The notes beneath the pieces were generated by a model that was not told the origin of the DNA, ran no database searches, and saw nothing but the letters and a program-made list of their open reading frames with translations. Both the position numbers and the translations under genes were made by a program. Positions 51,901 to 63,460 of a stretch of DNA of 64,000 nt are shown in pieces. The stretch is from Microvelia longipes. Lineage: Eukaryota > Arthropoda > Insecta > Hemiptera > Veliidae. Positions within the stretch are counted from its first letter, which is position 1. Every line of letters begins with the position of its first letter. The DNA is taken from contig JACMZG010000008.1 in NCBI GenBank assembly GCA_018340805.1, positions 28,929,369 through 28,993,368 on the forward strand. Reading direction: 5' to 3'.

Positions 51901-54900
51901 CAATATCATAGTGTCTCATTCGTGCACACTCATCACTCCTAAACTAATATGGAGACCAACTATAATAATTTTATTATTTAATTAACTGATAAATAAAAGC
52001 TTCCTCTGTTCCCATGGTTGGCTGAAGAGTGGGATAGAATCAACTAGTTGATGTTACCCCTAATAAATTTAATACATACCACTAAAAATATGAAAAAGGA
52101 TAATTTAGGTTAAATCCTAATTTTGGATTTGTAGTGTTAACACTATATGTTTCCAATGTACCTACGGTTTAAATGAGGATAAGCAAAAACAGTATAATGG
52201 TATGAATAGAATCAAATATCACATTTAATTAATTAAAACACGCTATTAATTGCTAAATCAAATTGGATATCGAGCATCTAATGTAATTTATGTAATAAAT
52301 TAAAATCTGGAGAGTAAATAATAGCAGAGTATTTGGTTATTAAGTTCTCTTTAATCTATAGACTGCTGTATATAAGTAAATATTTATGTAGAGCAATATC
52401 AACAATTTAAAGAAATTTCTTGAAAGTTGATGAAAGTTAAATAATTTAATTTAATAGTACAGAGAAACTACTGAATAAATTCTAAGCTGAACTTAAAACT
52501 ATAGCCATTATGAAAACCATAATAGCTTAACGATTAAATTCAAGGTATAAGTAATGCATAGCACTTATAATGCATTTACATATTAGATTGAAACACACAG
52601 TTATAATCAGTTGACAGTGTTGGAAAATAATTTCAGGGAGCCAATGAGGTTAGTCCTGGATATTAGACTACACCCACTATTTTTATTGACCACTATTATG
52701 GGTAGTGGATTGGCCTTGTAGGTTAAGTCACAACACCTTAAGAGTTCGCAGCTAAACAGGAGTTTAACCAGTTCAAATAATGTTTAGTTTGTTCTCACCA
52801 GGGTTCGACTTCTATACTTTAACTATTTGAATTGCTTCTGGAATACATCACTAATAGTGTTCTAAAGTTGCAAGGATGTTAGCTACTCTGACTTCAAGTA
52901 GTTCTCCTTACTGTGTGGTAGCTAGTGCAATCTATACCATTAAATCATCCCCATTTTTCCTACCCCTTTTTTACTTCACCTAATATAAAAACTAGCGGTG
53001 TGCTATATTTTAACCTAATGCAATTAAATATAATTTAACTACAAAGGAATAATAATGGAAAATTGAAAAATAAAGGTGTTGTAATTGTTTCTAATTTAGA
53101 AATTAATTTTTCTTTTTAAGCTGATTATTTAACTTTTAAGATACTACAATATTTTCACAGGTAGAGGATATCATCCTGTAGTACACGTGTCATGGAATGA
53201 TGCCACAGAGTTTTGTTCTTGGTTAGGAAAACGCCTTCCTACTGAAGCTGAATGGGAATATGGATGTAGAGGTGGTTTAATATCACGTTTATTCCCATGG
53301 GGCAATCTTCTCACTCCATCAGATACTCATAGGTAAGCATGAAATGTGCACTTTTTACTTTTCTTACTTGATACTGTAAATATACAGGACAAATAATGTG
53401 TTGGCATTAAAAATCCAAAACTAGGTAAGTTTAGTACTAAAAACCTTTTTTTTTGAGTGTACCTTTTTTGAGCTTGGCTATCCACTGACTGAATTTGTGA
53501 GAGTTAGTGTAAAAATCCAATATGCTGAGAAAAAATTCTGAAGCATCTTATTACGATTTTTACTTTTTCTCATTTATACTGTAGATATATTGGCAAAGTA
53601 TTATGTTTGTAATAAACTTCTAAAACCAGGATGTCACCTTAAACGTTTCAGGTGTTTTTTAAGGCCTCCTAAGTGGATTTCACAAAGTTGTCTGTATGTG
53701 TGTGTGTCTGTCTGTCATCATATCCTCCCAGTGTATTTATGCCAGAGGGTTGGAACTTTTTATTGAGTTGACTGAGGTCTCATTTTGCTACCCAGAAAAA
53801 TAATTTTTGACTTCATTAACCTTGAACAATGACATAAAAAATTCATAAAACATGGAAAACTTTGTTGATTGGTATAAGATTTAGCAAGCATGTAGTAATT
53901 TATAAGACCAACATATGAGATGAAACATAGCTTCATCTCATTATAAGCATTACTTCAATTTTTATCGAATAACTTCTTTACATTTTTTAAAAAATGGGAA
54001 AATAATCTAATTGAGGTGTACAATTTTACACTTCTACCTAGTAAAAAAGTATACTAAGTTTCAATACGACAAGTGTATCTATGATTTTTTGGATCATAAA
54101 AGTTTAGCAGCCTCAAACAAGGTTAGTGCCTGGATAAGTTACCACTGGAAATAATAGTTATTTATGCCATAAGGCTGAGAAGTGTGTCTTTATGTCGCGG
54201 CAATTAGATTTACCGACGAGCGAAGCGAGTCGGGAAAAATTGCCAAGACATAAAGACATTCTCAGCCGGATGGCATACACTATTTTTTTTGAGGTAGCAC
54301 TCATTAAATAAACTGCGCTATATACTTAATTGAAAAAAAAAACGTCCAATTAACTTCATATTATCGTTGTCATTGAATTCATCCATAGCTTCACACTTTT
54401 ACTCAAAAATGTAAAAGCTTTACAAATAAACACACAAAAATTGACAACTTTTAAAAACGAAAAAAAAAATTAGTCTACGAACAAAAATAGAAACAAAATG
54501 AACGTTTTTAATGAAACCTCATAAAGCTTTTACACAGATTGTTTTTTGAACACGCTACATTACTGTAATGACGGCAATATATGAATTACTTTTACGTCCT
54601 AGGAGTTTTTTTACATTCATTATTGTCCTCGGAGGTGAAAAGTACTAAATAACCTCCTATAACAATAATGATTGGCTTCTCATCCTAAAAACGGTCCAAT
54701 AAAGTGCTCAATTACGTGCTACCTCAAAAATAACGTATTTATTTACTGTCTGATGACAAGCGAAGCAAGTTTGAAGTAGTTAGGACGAGTGTACCAAATG
54801 TGATGGGGTGAGGAAAATTGCGAGGTACCCATACCAATTTTTTCCTTATAATCACATTATATTTCTTAATTTTCCCTCCATCAGAAAGTAGTATTTTTGT

Positions 54901-56401
54901 TTTAACAAAGCATGTAAATTAATTGAATTTTCTAATGAAAACTGTATAATAAAATGCATTATTAAATTATGGTGCGATTTTGGTTTCTCTAACAATTTTG
55001 TGGCCAGGTGGGAGGGGGTTTCCTGTAGCTGCTTTGATGCCACATTTGTTTTGCTTTATTCTTATTTGTTGTTACATGACATTTAATTTTTATTGCTTCG
55101 CCTAATATCAGCCATATAAGTGTATACATATTCAATAAGATGTATGTAACGCTGGATCAATTATCTTACACTCTCTGTGTGGTAAAAGAAACATTTTTTA
55201 TCATTGGCGATGAAGTAGTGATAAAGTTACTAAAGTAATACATGGTTACTATTCATAGTAATACATGGGTAATGGTTGTTGCTATGTAATGGTGGTTCCT
55301 GCAAGGGTCATCCATGATGAACATTATTTTAATAGGGCATTATTATACTACCTTGATAATAGTAAATTTCCTGTTATATTAATTGAAAATCATGATTTGT
55401 TTACATTAAATTGTTGTGTCAATGGATAACATCAGAACCAATAAGTACATTGAGTTTAGACATAGCAGTTATGCATATTTAATTTCAGCTGGATCCAACA
55501 ACTTTTCCAGGTAGCTTTGCTAGTCTTCAAAGTATGAAAAGAACCTAATTTATATATTGCAGTACATCTTGAAACTTGATTTGTTTGTCCTCAAACTGTA
55601 AAACCAAGTGTTTTATTTGTGGCCTTCCATTAATATACTGAATTCACTCAATTCTGCTTAACACTATTGAAACAACAAAAACTGTAGATGTATCAACCGT
55701 TTTGAAGTGAGACTTAGTAAACGTTTTTTTTTTTTATATAAAGGTGTACGCTCATACCAAATTTCAACTCAATTGGATATTTTTTTTTAACTTATACATG
55801 CTATTTGATATAAATTGAGCTCTTGCAGTTAATAACCTGGCTCTAGTGATAATAAGTTCATTATTTGGGTTTTAAGCAAACAGACCTTAAGATTGTTTTT
55901 TATATCATATTTCAACTCTCCAGCATGAGCACACTGGGACCTATTTTGATAACAGACACACACGCTGAATAAACCGACAGAAAAAAATAAACCAGAAAAT
56001 TGAAAAAAAAATTGATGCAGACAGAAAACTGAATAAACCCCACTCAGGAGGACCTTAAACATCTGAAACGGATAATTCAGTTGAAATCTCTATTTTGAAA
56101 GTTTAGTATAAACTTATTACTTTTCTTATATATCTACTACATAGGTGAGAAAAAGTACAATCAGTGTTTTCATATTATTTTGTTAAAAAAATAGTTCTGC
56201 ATCTCAAATTGTTTAAGGTGTAATATATGGCAAGGCGAGTTCCCTGTTAATAACACTGGTGAAGATGGTTGGATCAGTACTGCGCCTGGAAATGCTTACT
56301 TGCCTAATGCATATGGTTTATACAATATGGTCGGAAATGTCTGGGAGTGGACTAGTGATTGGTGGACTACATCCCATTCTTCTGAGCCAAGTAAAAATCC
56401 T
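48942..56401 (+). CDS. SUMF1: Formylglycine-generating enzyme (sulfatase-modifying factor 1), exons 1-3, 3' incomplete
   Basis: The enzyme oxidises a cysteine in newly made sulfatases to formylglycine in the endoplasmic reticulum. Exons 48942-49494, 53161-53332 and 56218-56401 join in frame (303 codons) with GT..AG introns. The first Met gives a 23-residue extension; Met24 (49011) begins a hydrophobic signal ([14 protein letters not shown]) and is the likelier start. The following CDCGC cluster matches the N-terminal redox Cys pair region of the family. Family markers follow: [118 protein letters not shown]. The last exon(s), with the catalytic GGSYMCH-type Cys and the NLGFRC end, are not visible to 64000. 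Intron 1 (3.7 kb) and intron 2 (2.9 kb) hold repeats. Confidence 0.95.
49980..50715. repeat. CpG-rich palindromic array of TCGACA motifs
   Basis: About 18 copies of TCGACA or its complement TGTCGA lie in some 650 bases, many as GTCTCGACAC or AACATCGACACATG. Long inverted pairs overlay them: 50076-50158 with 50449-50530, 50150-50205 with 50403-50465, and 50318-50400 with 50608-50690. The right end is a 25-base palindrome around ATGGGTCACCCC. It lies in SUMF1 intron 1, and the open frames of 96 and 82 codons here are shadows of it. Confidence 0.9.
50935..51110 (+). repeat. Dispersed repeat, copy of 2730-2885
   Basis: Shares 'gcggtagttgatgcaacta', 'ttaggaccacct' and 'agaccactgtgtccc', with a C-rich stretch following in both copies. 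Confidence 0.7.
51142..51600. mobile_element. TIR element family G, truncated copy
   Basis: The left end (ACTTTCACACAAACTTCTAA) and interior ('gtatgaaccatgcggaggga', 'tggatcccctgatacgctg') match 29112-29612. The right terminal repeat is missing after 'gcaagaaccgt' near 51568. Confidence 0.8.
51601..53160. other. SUMF1 intron 1, distal part
   Basis: AT-rich. A short family A end-like word lies at 52145-52190 ('caatgtacctacggtttaaa'). A less AT-rich patch at 52620-52960 has no second copy here. No coding frame is supported. Confidence 0.5.
54164..54276. repeat. Long imperfect hairpin with GCGAAGC centre
   Basis: The arms ATGCCATAAGGCTGAGAA plus TGTCTTTATGTC and GGCAATT pair with their complements at 54223-54276. 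The loop holds GACGAGCGAAGCGAGTCGG, itself a small hairpin. Confidence 0.85.
54286..54731. mobile_element. TIR element of ~445 bp
   Basis: Ends TTTTTGAGGTAGCAC and, inverted, GTGCTACCTCAAAAA, with AT-rich non-coding interior. It directly abuts the long hairpin on its left. Confidence 0.75.
55268..55350 (+). mobile_element. SINE family S1, decayed 3' part
   Basis: 'ggttgttgctatgtaatggt', 'ggttcctgcaagggtcatcc' and 'gggcattattata' match the body and tail of 7855-8102; the tRNA-like head is missing. Confidence 0.65.
55690..56165 (-). repeat. Dispersed repeat family A, reverse copy
   Basis: 'ttataaatttgag' type core, 'ctcaggaggaccttaaacat', 'ctgaaacggataattcagt' and a 'tatctactacataggtgaga' end, in reverse family order, immediately before SUMF1 exon 3. 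Confidence 0.75.
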
Positions 56402-56799
56402 GTGAGTGTATTTTTATTCTGTTTTTATTTATTTTCTTCTCTTAAAAAATCTGAATCCAGACTGACTGATGTAAAATCGGCTACAACTAGAAAAAAAACT
56501 GTAGTGGGGAGAAACATTGCTCCTTTGGTGCAGGTGCAGTCCCCAAAATTACAAAAATTGTTCTTATTAATTTGGTAAACCTATAATATCGGTCTGCTAT
56601 CAATCAATGTATTGATAAATGATAATAATTTTCCAAATTCCAAATCATTTTACTAAATGCCTACAAAATGCGGTTGATCTAACTACAACAAATTTAACTA
56701 AATTCTGCGTAATTTTCTGAGAAAAATGATATATAATACATATATGAAATAAACATTATTCATTAAAAAAATTGATAAAATGTTACAAATCAAAACAAT

Positions 56800-57125
56800 A
56801 TAGAAACCTGACATAACCTACTGTCGTAGCGGTAAATTCAAAAATTGAATGAATTCATAGTTTTACACATGTAAACCATAAAGATCTGATTTATTTATAA
56901 ATATATGTAATAAATCTATAGGAAAATGGAGATAAATAACCCTTGTTATTAATATTCATTACATCACTTTCATACGTAGCAAACAAATTCACCAATTTCT
57001 TCTTGATTTTGCCCCAACTCTCAAAGTATACTTGAGGGGTAGTGTCATACCATGATTTAACATTTCCCCTAAATTTGCTGGTAGCAAGCAATTTGGTTGC
57101 ATTGTCGTTTAAATTATATAATGTA
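56800..57125 (-). pseudogene. Gypsy-like gag fragment
   Basis: A minus-strand frame contains NDNATKLLATSKFRGNVKSW followed by YDTTPQVYFESWGKIKKKLV. This matches the gag capsid pattern of LTR retrotransposons and Arc-like proteins ('A...KLRG.A..WY......W......L...F'). No protease or polymerase follows. A short decayed piece within SUMF1 intron 3. Confidence 0.5.
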
Positions 57126-58680
57126 GTGTAGCCACATCATCAACTCTAGTAACCCTATGGTTATCATCTAAATCGTTATCTGTTCCCGCAAAACTAGGGA
57201 TCTGAGTTCACTTGGAATTTTGACACCACTACTCACACTACCAGAATCATTTAATAGCAGCCTTTTTAAACTAGAAATCAAAATATTATCAATATGACCT
57301 TCATCAAGCTCCAGAGTACTCTCTTCTTTACTACTTCAAATTGAATAAAAGTAACTACTAAAAGTTATTATCACTCGATTGTTAATCACTAGTTTTTCTC
57401 ATTCACAAAAGTTTTCTCGTACTCAGATCACTCTTCTCGACTGGTTTTCTGGTTATCCCACCAGATAATAATTATAATGAAGGGCTGTGATGTGACGTCT
57501 TCATCCAGTCTATCTCTGATGGGTGTATTGATATGGTCAATCTTGAAGATAATGAGTAAAATGATCCTGGTTCAATAACCTCATATACTATATCTCTCAG
57601 GAAACTACTTGACAGTTCACTATCTCGTCCAAGCACCCTGTAATTAAGTCCTCACTATACTCTGGTACAGACATATAGGCTCGAGTAATATGTATAAGTA
57701 ACACTATGATCATCCAGATTCATAGGCATGTGAATAATGATTTAAAATCAAAGTTATTTTGGTATATAATAATGCAAGTTAAACAAAGTAAATAAGTCTT
57801 CATTAGACAATATTAAATTAAATTCACTGAAATAAGTATTAGTAACATACAAGTTATCATAAAATATTAAAACATTTAAATAATTATTTATTAAAAGGTC
57901 CTGAAATAAAATTCACAAGATTAATAGTTAAACATATATTAAAAAAATTCTCATTAATTCTCACAATAAAATCATTAAAAGATTGAAACATATAAATTGT
58001 CCTCAGACGAATATAAAATTGAATTGTAATAATATTTGGGATCAACTGATACAATATTTGCAAAATTTTATGTGAAATAACAAGATTTTAAGATAAACAG
58101 ATACATTTAATTAAGAAATGTACTGAAACAGACAAACTCATAATAAAATGAATTTAAAAATTATCATACTAAGCATAATAAGGACAAGTATGATAAGGAA
58201 GATGTACTAATGTACATTAGGACATCACACTACCGACAGACATAAAACATTTTTTAAAAAGGTTAGTTCTTATATAATCAGCTGACTATGACTGGACGTA
58301 ACCGCCACAATTCAAAATAGCCTCACTAGATTACAACATTTTTTACTGCCTCTTAATCTTGTATAACATGCAAATTTTGAATAGATAAATTATGAATAAA
58401 AAACAGATTTTACAAGAAAAAATTCAACTGAGGATGTATAATGCATTTAAATGCATCTGGTTTTATCCAAAAAATATTTAAGAAACAATTTTAAGAAAGT
58501 TAATTACTAAATAAAAAAAACTTTGCTATCCGAAATATCGATTTTTCAATAATACAAAAATTAACTTAGTAATCAGGTTTCATCTTAGTAGAACAAAAAA
58601 AAAAATAACTTTCAGCAAAAATAATATTTGTTACATCTTTTTTATTTTTTAAATTTTAAGTAGAATTGTTGGTACTTCTT
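57126..58680. other. SUMF1 intron 3, unassigned
   Basis: AT-rich DNA. 57160-57720 is less AT-rich and may be further decayed retrotransposon, but no frame is recognisable. No SUMF1 exon was found here. Confidence 0.45.
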
Positions 58681-58905
58681 TAGATAGTTACTTCCCCAGA
58701 TGGTTACTCCCCAAAAGGGAGTAACCAAGGATTTGATGTAGATAGTTACTCCCTCATAACAAAGTAAGAAAAGGAAAGGTTGAAGGGCAAAAATGTTTAT
58801 TAAAAACAAAGAAAAGGGGAAATTAATAGGAAGGTTACTCAGAGACCTTCTTTAAATGGTTACTCCCCTCATAGCGTTGTTGGGGAGTAACCATCTGAAG
58901 AAGAC
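58680..58905. repeat. GTTACTCCC palindromic repeats
   Basis: Hairpin TGGTTACTCCCC/GGGAGTAACCA at 58701-58728 and a second ATGGTTACTCCCC...GGGGAGTAACCAT at 58856-58893, with single 'agttactccc' words between. Confidence 0.8.
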
Positions 58906-59319
58906 AAATAAATATTAGAAAATTTGAGAAAACAAAAAAATGAAAATAGATTTCTTTAACCATATTTTACCAGTGTATTATATTTTTAAACAACACAAAA
59001 CATACTATATTCATTAAGAAAAAAATATCTTGTTTGAAAAAAAAAAAAAAAAAAATGTACATTTGAGAATTAAAAACTTATTTTTTAATCTACAAATTTA
59101 ATCCTATAAATTTATTTTTTGAAAGAGGCTTTGTGAATATATCACCAATTTATTTGTCTGATAGACAATAAATTGATATAATCAATTTTGATTATACCTT
59201 TATCATCTTTAATGTTATGAGAGCACACATCTATGTGTTTCAATCTCAATAAATGTATTTTTCCATATTTACAATTATTTATTGACATTTGTCATTTTAG
59301 TTTGACATTTTCAAACATT

Positions 59320-59485
59320 TTGAGATCTAGAAAGCAATCTATTGTTGCTATGACCAGTACTGAAGCAGAATATGTATCTGCTGCAGAATGTAGTAGAGAA
59401 TTAATATATTTAAGAAGTCTGTTAAATGAGTTGATAGGTAAGAATTTGTCTATTATGTAGTACATAGATAATCAAAGCACTATTT
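59320..59485 (+). pseudogene. Copia RNase H fragment
   Basis: The frame reads RSRKQSIVAMTSTEAEYVSA then AECSRELIYLRSLLNELIG and, after a stop, YIDNQST. This is the end of the Ty1/copia polyprotein, RNase H with the SRKQ..VA.ST.EAEY signature and the DNQ acid. It is cut by a poly(T) tract at 59482. No upstream polymerase or LTR is visible nearby. Inactive. Confidence 0.85.
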
Positions 59486-59640
59486 TTTTTTTTTTTTTTT
59501 AATGCCTTTATTAAAATAATTAATTTACAATATTTACATGACGTACATAATATATATAAAAAAACAAGGCTACCTCTCTGCTATAAAGCTTGCGCTTTGC
59601 GCTGCAGAGAGGGCGTTATGACTCTCTTAATTGGAAATTT
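59482..59640 (-). mobile_element. Poly(A)-tailed retroelement 3' end, minus orientation
   Basis: A run of about 19 T interrupts the copia fragment. Next to it lie AATGCCTTTATTAAAATAAT (a reversed polyadenylation context) and a GC-richer palindromic stretch 'aagcttgcgctttgcgctg'. This is what a reverse-inserted, poly(A)-tailed element looks like. Its other end is unknown. Confidence 0.45.
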
Positions 59641-61500
59641 AAAAAAAAATGTATTGAGATATGACTTTTTGCAATGAGATATGACTTTTTTGCAATGGTA
59701 GAACCTCTGAAAATTATAAATTTGACACAAATTTTTATGAAGTAGTGTGTTATTATTTTACAGTTATTTATATCATAAATGTGCTTTAGCACATAATAAA
59801 TCGTGCAAATGGTACTTAGGAGGTTTTATAATAAACACACATACATTTAAAAACAAAAACTATATTATAAAAAATTAAAAAAAATACAAATTTTTTCAAA
59901 ACATTTTTTAAAAAAATATTTAAACTTATTTTTAACTTGTAATAGTAAAGAAAATATTATTCTTAATCATAAAAAACAATTTGACTCAAAGGCCACGAAG
60001 AGATCCTTTGTTCAGTCTTAATTTTAACTGTACCTATTTTCTTAATTTTACCTCTAACTTTCTTCTCTATATAAGTAAGATTAGTTTAGTCTTTATAAAA
60101 AGTAGGAACCTTAAGTAGAAATGGTATATTTAAAATACAAAATAAAAAATGAAACACAATTGTAAAATTTAAAATAAATTGACCTAATAGGCATTTTCAA
60201 TTTCAACTAATACTATAAAAAGTAACAAAAATATAAATTTTCTTAAACTAGTAAATTAAAAAAGTGAAACTGAGGCACATGATTCGTCCAAATACTTATA
60301 TTTATTATAGAAAACGGTTTTCTAAAATGAATACTTAAATATGAACCTAAGATTTAACAAAGCGTAGATTAAAATTAACTAAAATAATAATAATAATAAT
60401 ACTACAACATTATTTAAAAATTATCTGTTTTTGTACTATAAGTTTAAGATCACAATTACAGTGTATCGTTAAGTTTAAAAATCCCCAAGGTCATAAGCAT
60501 TTTGGGGATCGACCAATCAGGGAAGCCGCGGCCAACCCCTCTCTTGAAAGAGAAAAAAAAATTCCCCTACTCCCATAACCCCTGTAGAAATAACCTCCTT
60601 CCCGGCATTCGTTCACTTCGTTTGTGGTTCTTCTTGTGTTTATTATTTCCTTCACAATTCATTTTTTTCCACATTTGCATACTTCCTAAATAATTAAAAA
60701 CTACACAAAAGAAATGTAGAAACATCGCCAAGAAACACGGGTAACATAACCTGATTTGTTTACAAAGTTTTTTCCCCGCTGCCTTTTTGTAGGGAGTTTT
60801 TTTTTTAGAATCGGTGGTGCCTAAACTGAGCTGTCAAGATTTTTAAAGTTGTCGATACACTGTAATTGTAAATCACAATTCAAAATCATAAGAAAAGATT
60901 AATAAAACAAATGTCATTTCTTTAATTTGTTTTCAATAAAATAAAGGTGATAAAAATTGTCAAAAAACTGAAGATTTATGTAAAAAAAGTTTCAAGTAAA
61001 ATAGTCAAATATTAAAAATAATAATTATTAATAGTGGATTCAACTTAGAGTTTTACTAGGAACAGTTATGGACAATTTGGCTCCACTATAACGAATACTT
61101 AAGATTTATGTTATATTTATGTTTATATTACTTTTTAAGAAATATTATCAATTAAACATTAGAAATAATAGTCTGGTTTTTTATTCTTTCAGTAAGACTT
61201 AGAGCCATATTCAACAACTAAGTTTTAACTTGGTTTAAGTTAAACTAAGTTCAAACTTCCAAATCTAAGCTTGTGATCGGTTAATCTTTGATTAAAACTT
61301 AGTTTAATTTTAAACCAAGTTAGTGAATGCGACTCTTAGTATAGAATAAAAAATTTGTTTATGAGTCAAATAAAAAAAAGGTAGAAAAAAAACAAATAAA
61401 AATAAAAACCTTGTTTAAAAAAACGTAATACAAATAAGATCATGGAAACGAGAACAGTAAACTATCAATAAATAACCATTAAGTATTACTGAATTCAATT
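59641..61500. other. SUMF1 intron 3, unassigned
   Basis: AT-rich. A C-rich patch at 60485-60640 ('gccgcggccaacccctctct') stands out but is not recognised. A small inverted pair of 'aaacttagtttaa' words lies at 61225-61325. No exon of SUMF1 was found. Confidence 0.45.
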
Positions 61501-61639
61501 TAAAGTCATAAACTATTATTAATTTTCCCTGCGTTTTATTTTTTGTTGTTTCTTATCAATAGGTTTCTTAATTGTTTTCTGTTTTTTTTTTTCTTGTTTT
61601 AAAACTAATGATAAATAAAATAACTTATATGCTTTCGGT

Positions 61640-62830
61640 ATGATATTTTGGTCAACCATACTTAAAAGATCATTTTTCTTTGCTAAAGTTAATTCCAGTT
61701 GGATTACTATAGGCTTTTACTGGTTTCCACTCATCAAAAACATAACACTTCGTTTCTTTTGTACCACCTCTAAATTAGTGCACTGCATACATGTACATTG
61801 AAAGCATATGTCTATTTTTTTGTTGACCTCCACAGTTGTCTAAAAAGAAAATAAATTCTATCTCTTCTTTCTGTCTTTGCAATGATGTATTTTTTATAAA
61901 TTCAAAAACTGATGTTGCTATTTCAATAGATCCTCGTTCTGCATCGCCCTCATGCCAAACATTGCAAATGGCTTCCTTATTTTTTAAATTGTAAATTGTG
62001 AGGTTATAAGTAGCAAGTTTTGATTTATAATAAAATATAGATATTTCTCCATTGGGAGAAGGTAAAACTGCTTGTTGGTCAGCAACAATTTTTTCAGGTC
62101 CGCTTTTCTTATCCTTGATAATTTTTTTTCTTCTAAATGCTGTGTGTATTCTTCTTTTACGCCTTCTTTGTCCTCTTCAGAGCAATTTTTGTACCTTTCA
62201 CACAAGTCACACAGATCTTTTTTAGGTGTAAAAAAAGACTGATTGAATTCAGTGTAAAATATGCTTGTAAATATAGATTTGGAGCCAAAAGGTTTATTGA
62301 CGTTATTGCAATTTTCAACGTAATCTCTATAAATTTGACTCAAAGACCGACAGCCATCTATGTATTCTCGTGTAGTCTGTTGCCTCAAATAATGACTTTC
62401 TATACGGGGTATATTATTAATGTGACTTGTTATATCTCTTTTTATTTTCTTCATCGACAACACGGTGATTATGGTGCTTGCCTCGGTAATCTGGAGCCAA
62501 AAATCCTTGTTTGTTTAGTTTTGATTTTATTGTTCTAATAATTCTTGAATTTATGTCTAACGTGTTCATAAAAAATAACTGGCGAACTCGTATTTTTTTT
62601 GTTTTTTTTTAGAAAATAATAGGTGCAGTTTAATCCCCTTATCTTGGTTTTATTTTCTTTATTTAAAGGGTTTTTAATTTCTTCATAATGGCGAGCAATA
62701 AATTCTCTCTGTTGCTGTAAGTTACCTAATGACCAATAATTATTATGCAATGACACTCATTCCTTTTCGCTGAATTTATCATTGCATTTAAATCTACAAT
62801 TATCTTTGCAATGAGGTTTTATTGTTCTCG
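61640..62830 (-). pseudogene. DDE-like insect transposon protein (DUF7869-type), broken
   Basis: Read from the right: CKDNCRFKCNDKFSEKE, then NNYWSLGNLQQQREFIARHY, a frame change, SKSIFTSIFYTEFNQSFFTP, KKDLCDLCERYKNC, a frame change, VADQQAVLP, ICNVWHEGDAERGS, and IEFIFFLDNCGGQQKNRHML. The Cys-rich N-terminus, the CDLC knuckle and the D-N-C-x-G-Q-x-K-N-R motif are typical of a transposase-like family that is abundant in insect genomes. At least three stops or frameshifts are visible, so it is dead. The domain name is from memory. Confidence 0.7.
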
Positions 62831-63009
62831 CCCTCACATTTTTATTATTAGTTTACTCTTACATATTTTAAATAGGTGACGTGAATGAAATTAAAACTTT
62901 CTTATTATTTATATTTTTTTTATATAATTATCTTTAAACTTAACGTTTCATAAATAAAGCATGATTTTAAACCAAAACTTAAATGTTCCATTTAATTCCG
63001 GAGTTTGAA

Positions 63010-63460
63010 GAAATGGATCAAGACGCAGAGGAAACCTCTAATTGATTCAAACCTAGATTTAAAATTGGCCCAAAAAATCTAGACACGGTTCACTGGGTGA
63101 TCAAGTGCGACCCTAAGATCAGAAGAGCCATTATCAATCAAGGAAAAATTTACATGGATTGGTTTTCATGCACTGTAAGAGACTACATTGTAGCGTCTAG
63201 GTGTTATCGGTGTCAAGATTTTTTCCACGTAGCCAAATATTGTAAACTTGAGCAGGGAAAATCAATTTGTGTACATTGTTCAGGTGAACATGACGTACAC
63301 AATTGTCAAAACCTTAATAAACCTCCACAGTGCCACAATTGTAAAAAAAATGGGAAATCCTCAAATCACAAAGCTAGTGATAAAAACTGCCTCTGCCATT
63401 TAAGCGCCATTCAGGATGAAAAAAATTCAACGAACTATGGATATCCTTAAACAATTAAAA
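63010..63460 (+). pseudogene. R1-like non-LTR gag zinc-knuckle region
   Basis: The frame from about 63080 reads VHWVIKCDPKIRRAI, then three Cys-His knuckles (CYRCQDFFHVAKYC, CVHCSGEHDVHNC, CHNCKKNGKSSNHKASDKNC) and ends DEKNSTNYGYP. This is the C-terminal half of the ORF1 gag of R1-clade retrotransposons, whose knuckles bind the element RNA. The N-terminal half is lost or in other frames (an in-frame stop lies near 63043), and no ORF2 is recognised after it. Confidence 0.85.

Larger units (their letters stand above)
53560..54850 (+). repeat. Dispersed repeat family A, copy split by an insertion
   Basis: The left part (53560-54160) runs from 'ctcatttatactgtagatat' to 'cagcctcaaacaaggttagt'. 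The right part (54740-54850) has the family end 'gatgacaagcgaagcaagtt' and 'tgaggaaaattgcgaggtac'. The hairpin and TIR element at 54164-54731 lie between them. In SUMF1 intron 2. Confidence 0.8.

Noticed and set aside
62137..62538. 133-codon plus-strand frame
   Set aside because: Antisense of the DDE-like transposon frame, which has recognisable motifs.
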